Positions 61,131 to 64,000 of a stretch of DNA of 64,000 nucleotides are shown in pieces. The notes under the pieces are model-generated. The model was not told the origin of the DNA. It saw nothing but the letters and a program-made list of their open reading frames with translations, and made no database searches. Positions within the stretch are counted from its first letter, which is position 1. Each line of letters begins with the position of its first letter. Both the position numbers and the translations under genes were made by a program. The stretch comes from Psychrobacter fulvigenes (GTDB lineage: Bacteria > Pseudomonadota > Gammaproteobacteria > Pseudomonadales > Moraxellaceae), in contig NZ_CAJGZP010000001.1 in the NCBI RefSeq assembly GCF_904846155.1, positions 1,860,001 through 1,924,000 of the forward strand, written 5' to 3'.

Positions 61131-61995
61131 TTTTGATCTGATGTTTATTTTTATTAAGGGTTATTTTTGAAATTAATATCAATAGCGAAGAATTATTCAA
61201 TGGTAAATTAGACCAAATATTAATCTAAACTATATCTTATCAGGTGGCACACACACCAATGATATGGTGTCCAAAATATCAATAACACATCCATATAACA
61301 TGGATTTGCTTTACTCTGATGAGTCGAAAACCCCCTATATGCTATTATTTGTACAACGTAGCAGGCTGAAGTATGAAATTGACTTTTCTCAAGTTATGTT
61401 GTTGATATTGGAGTTTGACATAGGTAGCCTCAGGTTTAAATCTCTGCCAAATACATAAAGCGGCTCTAGCATACGAATTTACATACAAATCATCCTTAAT
61501 AGGATTGGCAAGTTTTTGCCTAACCCTAATTTTATTATTTTTCATCGTTTTTATAAAAATAGTGAATATAATTCATGTTATCCATTAATCATGTAGGTGT
61601 TAAACGCTTTAGTATTGTGGTGCTTAAAATTGGAGAATGGCTACTAGTTTTAAATATTTTCAGATTATTTTAAGCACAAAAGAACCTCTTAAAGCCACAA
61701 TTGATATAGCTTTAAGAGGTCATTATTTTTTAGGATTTTACTAGATGATGAGCTCAAAGATGAGGTCTTGGGGTTTGGATTTTTACTTTAGTATTTTTAT
61801 TCTTAACCTCTTAAGCTCTGAAACCGACTAATAGCCTTCACTACTAAAAACGGGGATATGCTTTAGGAGTTCAAATTCGATTAGCAACCGTTCGTCGGTT
61901 AAGAAAATAACCGGTATTTCAGACGCTATAATCAACTCATCAGCAAGGCACTCATTTGCTTTTTCTGAAATTAAAACTCACAAAAGGATATATTT
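61131..61995. other. 865-bp AT-rich stretch without a convincing gene
   Basis: Open frames of 64-66 codons on both strands (about 61264-61545) overlap each other and show no ribosome site or family. A T-tailed hairpin (ACCTCTTAAAGC with GCTTTAAGAGGT, 61685-61730) is a likely terminator of something lost. From about 61900 the sequence is the leader of the exported-protein pair. Confidence 0.5.
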
Positions 61996-62481
61996 ATGAA
62001 GCTCAAAAAAATACTGATGATTACTCCATTGTTATTACTTTCTATTAACGCTATTGCCGGCATGGGTGATGTTAATGGCAGTACCAAATGCACCACCGTT
62101 GATTCTATTAGTAAGAAGAAGGCTCTCGTAAAAGCTTGTACTTACGATGGTGCAGTAGGAGGAAGTATGAGTTATGCAATTAGCCAACTAAATTTTAAAC
62201 TGCCTAATGGTAGTACTTATCGTACCGTCAATAATGCTACGTTTGATTTTGATAAAAATGGAAACGTCCAAAATTTAAAAGAAAGTATTTCAGTCAATGG
62301 TAAAGCAGCTGAAATAATAAATTTACATCATAAAACATTTAAAAAAATCTCTGATAAAGAAATAGAAAATCGTTATGAAAAGAAAAACCCTAACTTTTCT
62401 GATGTTTTACAATGTTTCAAATACATCAAAAAAGACACTGCTTTCTGTGTGCCTTATGAATTTATTAGCAGCATCTCATAA
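61996..62481 (+). CDS. exported small protein of unknown function (161 aa)
   Basis: Not recognised. Signal peptide of about 21 residues (MKLKKILMITPLLLLSINA, cleavage near AIA-GMG). The mature part of about 140 residues has four cysteines (TKCTT, KACTY, LQCFK, AFCVP), fitting two disulfides in the periplasm or outside. SYAISQLNFKLPNGSTYRTVNN resembles a small beta-rich fold. Good ribosome site AAAAGGATATATTT. A second exported protein follows 69 bp downstream on the same strand, so the two probably form one unit. They are the only non-mobile cargo visible in this part of the island. Confidence 0.8.
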   Translation: MKLKKILMITPLLLLSINAIAGMGDVNGSTKCTTVDSISKKKALVKACTYDGAVGGSMSYAISQLNFKLPNGSTYRTVNNATFDFDKNGNVQNLKESISVNGKAAEIINLHHKTFKKISDKEIENRYEKKNPNFSDVLQCFKYIKKDTAFCVPYEFISSIS

Positions 62482-62550
62482 CAAGTATTTGAATATAATA
62501 CGTTCTTTACTCTGTACTTTAACTACCAACATTTATCTACTGGAGCAATT

Positions 62551-63117
62551 ATGAAATCCATATCTATAACTTCTTTGGCCTTATTAGCGACTGCATCTCT
62601 ACTATCTACTACTACTCTAGCCGCCCCCATCTCTTCTAAAAATATAAGCAGCTACAAAAGCAATGATATGGTTCATGTGTTTGGCTGGATGGAAGATGCT
62701 TGTTCTGGTGAAAAGCCACCTTATAAAAAGATTGCTGCTAAAGACACAGCATTTACAGACAGCATCAGAGGCCAAAAAGCTTATGACAATTTCGTAAAGC
62801 CAAAAGCGCAGTGGTTATCAGAATATCGAAATATGATAAAAGATGTGAAAATGAAAAAAGGTGAACCATACACTGAATACCGGGTAATTTTTAATAAAGG
62901 CGTTACCTACCGCAGTCAGCCTCTAGAGGAGTATATATTCAGCTTTATACCTGAATCATCAGGGGGTGAAACTGTTTTAAAGTTTGCATCGACTGCGACT
63001 GTACCTACCATTATGCCGAATTCTCAAACTCGAACCATGGAATACTGGGGTGAAATGGAAAAAAGAGGGGCCGAATACGACTCTAAAAATAAAACGGTCA
63101 CCTGCGAGTTTTGGTAA
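62551..63117 (+). CDS. exported small protein of unknown function (188 aa)
   Basis: Not recognised. Signal peptide of about 24 residues (MKSISITSLALLATASLLST, cleavage near TLAAP). The mature part has two cysteines (EDACSGEK near residue 52 and TCEFW at the very end), which could join the two ends. Charged, with YNDFVKPK-like helical and YTEYRVIFNKGVTYRSQPL strand-like segments. Ribosome site GGAGCAATT. Paired with the 161-aa exported protein. Possible roles include an envelope factor, a secreted effector with a partner, or a protective protein; nothing in the sequence decides. Confidence 0.8.
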   Translation: MKSISITSLALLATASLLSTTTLAAPISSKNISSYKSNDMVHVFGWMEDACSGEKPPYKKIAAKDTAFTDSIRGQKAYDNFVKPKAQWLSEYRNMIKDVKMKKGEPYTEYRVIFNKGVTYRSQPLEEYIFSFIPESSGGETVLKFASTATVPTIMPNSQTRTMEYWGEMEKRGAEYDSKNKTVTCEFW

Positions 63118-63144
63118 ATAGGATTTTTGAGTAATGACCTTTGC

Positions 63145-63190
63145 TGTCAAATCAGTAGACATTAACTTGGGAGATTATAATTTTAAGAAA
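63145..63190 (+). repeat. IS-end repeat, copy 3
   Basis: Second flank of the exported-protein segment, exactly 2060 bp from copy 2 and in the same orientation; it directly abuts the next IS3 element at 63193. Confidence 0.85.
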
Positions 63191-63192
63191 TT

Positions 63193-64000
63193 TGAACCGC
63201 CCCGACTTTATCGGAGAGTGATTTACTTGAGTCAGGCAGCTTTGTCTGACTCACAAAGACTATCATAGTATCGTCTCTCAAACTCAAAAGGCGACACATA
63301 ACTAATCGTACTATGAATGCGAGTTTTGTTAAACCAATCGACCCATTCTAGGGTTGCTAATTCAACATCGTTCACACCTTGCCACTGCTGTTTTAAATAT
63401 TCAATCACCTCTGTTTTATAAAGCCCGTTAACCGTTTCAGCCAACGCATTATCGTATGAATCACCCGTTGTACCAACAGATGCAATGACGCCAGAATCAG
63501 CCATCTTATCAGTATAGCGAATGGATAAGTACTGAACGCCGCGATCACTATGATGAATCACATCTTTAGGATGGTTTCTGTCTGCAATGGCTTGGTTTAG
63601 TGCTGCCATCACCATATCAGTGTTCATACGATCTGATACTTTCCAGCCAACGATAGCGCGAGCAAACACATCAATGATAAAGGCGGTATAGACCCAACCA
63701 CTCAATGTCTTTATATAGGTAAAATCAGCTACCCATAGCTGGTTAGGGCGATAGGCATTAAAGTTACGATTAACCAAATCATCAGCACGCTTTTGATCGT
63801 CACGAGACTTAGTCGTTATCTTACCTTTACCTCGCCAAACACCCTGCATGCCATGCTGCCGCATTAACCGCTCTACAGTGCAGCGTGCAGGATGTATACC
63901 CTCTGCTTTCAACTGTTTCCAGACTTTACGAGTACCATAACGGCACTTGCTATCACTCCAGATCCGCTGGATTTCACCAAGGTAGAAGTCGTCATGCTGA
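63193..64000 (-). mobile_element. IS3-family element, cut by the window edge
   Basis: End sequence TGAACCGCCCCGACTTTATC at 63193, as in IS3-family elements common in this group; the other end lies beyond 64000. Confidence 0.85.
63232..64000 (-). CDS. IS3-family transposase OrfB, partial
   Basis: The frame is open to the window edge. Visible from the edge inwards: FYLGEIQRIWSDSKCRYGTR, LKAEGIHPARCTVERLMRQ, then the integrase core NQLWVADFTYIKTLSGWVYT (Asp), HHSDRGVQYLSIRY (Asp) and GDSYDNALAETVNGLYK (Glu), and the C-terminus ISYVSPFEFERRYY. The visible part has no lesion. The N-terminus and orfA are outside the window. Confidence 0.93.
   Translation of the reverse strand, partial: QHDDFYLGEIQRIWSDSKCRYGTRKVWKQLKAEGIHPARCTVERLMRQHGMQGVWRGKGKITTKSRDDQKRADDLVNRNFNAYRPNQLWVADFTYIKTLSGWVYTAFIIDVFARAIVGWKVSDRMNTDMVMAALNQAIADRNHPKDVIHHSDRGVQYLSIRYTDKMADSGVIASVGTTGDSYDNALAETVNGLYKTEVIEYLKQQWQGVNDVELATLEWVDWFNKTRIHSTISYVSPFEFERRYYDSLCESDKAA

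Noticed and set aside
61264..61545. Overlapping 64- and 66-codon frames on opposite strands
   Set aside because: They overlap each other, lack ribosome sites, and match no family that I can name.
53760..64000. Right attachment site of the island
   Set aside because: No second copy of the tRNA 3' end was found in the window.

Overview
The window reads as the chromosome of a moderately low-GC gammaproteobacterium of the Moraxellaceae, most likely Psychrobacter. This rests on the protein types (RoxA, MaeB, a Moraxellaceae-type small lipoprotein, NsrR/NnrS) and on the insertion-sequence load. It is an inference from remembered families; no search was run.

Positions 1-13.2 kb are mostly housekeeping: a luciferase-like oxidoreductase, a nonsense-broken ornithine cyclodeaminase-family gene, an AEC transporter, mnmG, grxD, ispF, mnmA, purB, a YjdF-like membrane protein and the ribosomal oxygenase roxA. 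From 13.4 to 20 kb come a metallo-beta-lactamase-like gene, a tnpB-less IS605-type relic that keeps an omega-RNA-like scaffold, an alpha-carbonic anhydrase gene wrecked by a 46-bp inverted duplication, the nitric-oxide pair nsrR/nnrS with a visible NsrR box, an AhpD-like gene with one internal stop, and a complete tnpB-only IS605-type element.

From 20 to 29.2 kb lies an electrophile/aldehyde-defence cluster: a NemR-like repressor, a YqhD-like alcohol dehydrogenase, a CurA-like reductase, a DJ-1/Hsp31 protein and a glutathione S-transferase. Two TAGAC-N5-GTCTA operators mark it. An IS982 element splits the cluster and an IS407-group IS3 element interrupts the GST; an IS4 element sits just upstream inside a terminator hairpin.

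From 29 to 45 kb is an ordinary core: a lactone-oxidase-like flavoprotein with a PLP deaminase/racemase-type partner, pdxH, glmM, guaB, a large MscS-type channel, cysS, a cobalamin adenosyltransferase, a lipoprotein, a glycerophosphodiesterase and an acyl-CoA desaturase. A complete IS605-type element (tnpA plus tnpB) at 45.2-47.1 kb precedes selO, which carries one in-frame TGA. maeB, cca and a FolM-like reductase follow.

A tRNA with anticodon CAT at 53.68 kb is followed by a tyrosine integrase and begins an integrative island that runs off the window. What is visible is largely debris: a frameshifted IS256, an IS5 tail, a hsdS fragment truncated at both ends, an IS3 remnant split by an intact IS66, and an IS3 copy at the window edge. 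The only non-transposon cargo is a pair of small exported proteins of unknown function (62.0-63.1 kb), bracketed by near-identical IS-end repeats. No wholly new system can be proven from sequence alone. The best leads are the tnpB-less omega-RNA scaffold with covarying stems, the template-switch-like inversion in the carbonic anhydrase, and the exported protein pair.
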